Shown: positions 5,358 through 5,647 of the stretch, in pieces | Layout: every line of letters starts with the position of its first letter | Numbering within the stretch: position 1 is the stretch's first letter | Source of the DNA: Actinomycetes bacterium | GTDB lineage: Bacteria; Actinomycetota; CALGFH01 | Direction: 5' to 3' | NCBI GenBank assembly: GCA_030152105.1 | Contig: JASLIH010000447.1 | Location: 1-5,647 of the forward strand | DNA: 5,647 bases | Notes under the pieces: generated by a model | Databases searched by the model: none | The model's input: only the letters and a program-made list of their open reading frames with translations | Told to the model about the DNA's origin: nothing | Position numbers and translations under genes: made by a program

Positions 5358-5647
5358 ATGAGCGAGCCTCGCTGGAAGCAGCGCTACCGCGCCCCCTCGC
5401 TGACCCTCCCGAGGTGGGCACCTGACGACCCGGACCGCCTTGTCTACGTCTCCAACCTCTCCGGCTCCTGGCAGGCCCACGCCTGGGACCGGGCCGCAGA
5501 CCGCCACCGGCAGGTGTCGGACCACCCGACGGGGGTTGTCGCCGCCGGGCTCACCCCCGACGGCGAACGTGTCGTCTGGTTCGAGGACTCCAAGGGCGAC
5601 GAGGTCGGCCGCTGGCTCCAGCAGCCGTTCGACGGCGGCGAGGCGAC
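5358..5647 (+). CDS. S9-family (prolyl oligopeptidase-type) peptidase, N-terminal part (runs off right edge)
   Basis: From the ATG at 5358 the frame stays open to the end of the window, giving 96 residues. The sequence begins MSEPRWKQRYRAPSLTLPRW and continues with β-propeller-like repeats: DRLVYVSNLSGSWQAHAWDR, then HRQVSDHPTGVV, then LTPDGERVVWFEDSKGDEVG. Alternating 'D...LVYVSN' and 'PDG..VVWF' strands are typical of the N-terminal propeller of acylaminoacyl- and prolyl-oligopeptidase-like S9 enzymes. In these the propeller gates an α/β-hydrolase domain that cleaves short peptides. The catalytic Ser-Asp-His domain would lie some 300 or more residues downstream and is not in view, so activity cannot be judged. 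No signal peptide is visible, so the product is probably cytoplasmic. The gene is transcribed away from the reductase, with only 15 bases between the two start codons. Confidence 0.78.
   Translation, partial: MSEPRWKQRYRAPSLTLPRWAPDDPDRLVYVSNLSGSWQAHAWDRAADRHRQVSDHPTGVVAAGLTPDGERVVWFEDSKGDEVGRWLQQPFDGGEA

Noticed and set aside
5343..5525. N-terminal extension of the reductase by 61 codons
   Set aside because: It would overlap the divergent S9 peptidase and shows no SDR homology. The Rossmann strand normally starts within about ten residues of the N-terminus, as it does from ATG-5342.

Overview
The window is GC-rich throughout and shows the codon bias of a high-GC actinobacterium. Almost every codon ends in G or C, GTG starts are common, genes are tightly packed, and there is a leaderless-type promoter. 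The last gene also resembles actinobacterial family S9 peptidases as I remember them. The genus cannot be read from this sequence; an Actinomycetota isolate or metagenome bin is the best guess. All family assignments below come from motif recognition, not from a search.

Layout, left to right. Bases 1-225 (+) hold the C-terminal end of what looks like argininosuccinate lyase (arginine biosynthesis). It converges on a minus-strand pair: an ECF-type sigma-70 factor (about 1686-1090) and a single-pass membrane protein (1093-263) that is probably its anti-sigma factor. The two are joined by a 4-base stop/start overlap. Upstream of the sigma gene, also on the minus strand, is a 704-residue polytopic membrane protein with an extracytoplasmic sulfatase/alkaline-phosphatase-superfamily domain (3866-1752). 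Its nucleophile position carries Thr rather than the Cys or Ser of true sulfatases, so a phospho-transfer or phospho-hydrolysis role on an envelope polymer is more likely than sulfate ester cleavage.

Next comes the C-terminal half of an EAL (cyclic-di-GMP phosphodiesterase) domain, 4335-3898 (-). It lacks the first half of the domain, including the EAL signature, and looks like a gene remnant. Recognisable but decayed EAL-like sequence seems to continue upstream to about 4386. A GC hairpin and a 17-base imperfect direct repeat lie between this remnant and a short-chain dehydrogenase/reductase (5342-4434, -). Divergent from the reductase, with only 15 bases between the two start codons, a family S9 peptidase begins at 5358 (+) and runs off the right edge.

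Most genes here are unrelated in function. The one clear functional unit is the sigma/anti-sigma module, which probably senses an envelope or extracellular condition. An ECF-like promoter motif just upstream of the sigma gene suggests autoregulation. There is no gene-free stretch over 300 bases, and I see no RNA genes, CRISPR arrays or intact insertion sequences. I do not see a convincing novel multi-gene system. The best leads are the truncated EAL locus, the Thr-nucleophile membrane hydrolase and the very compact divergent promoter.
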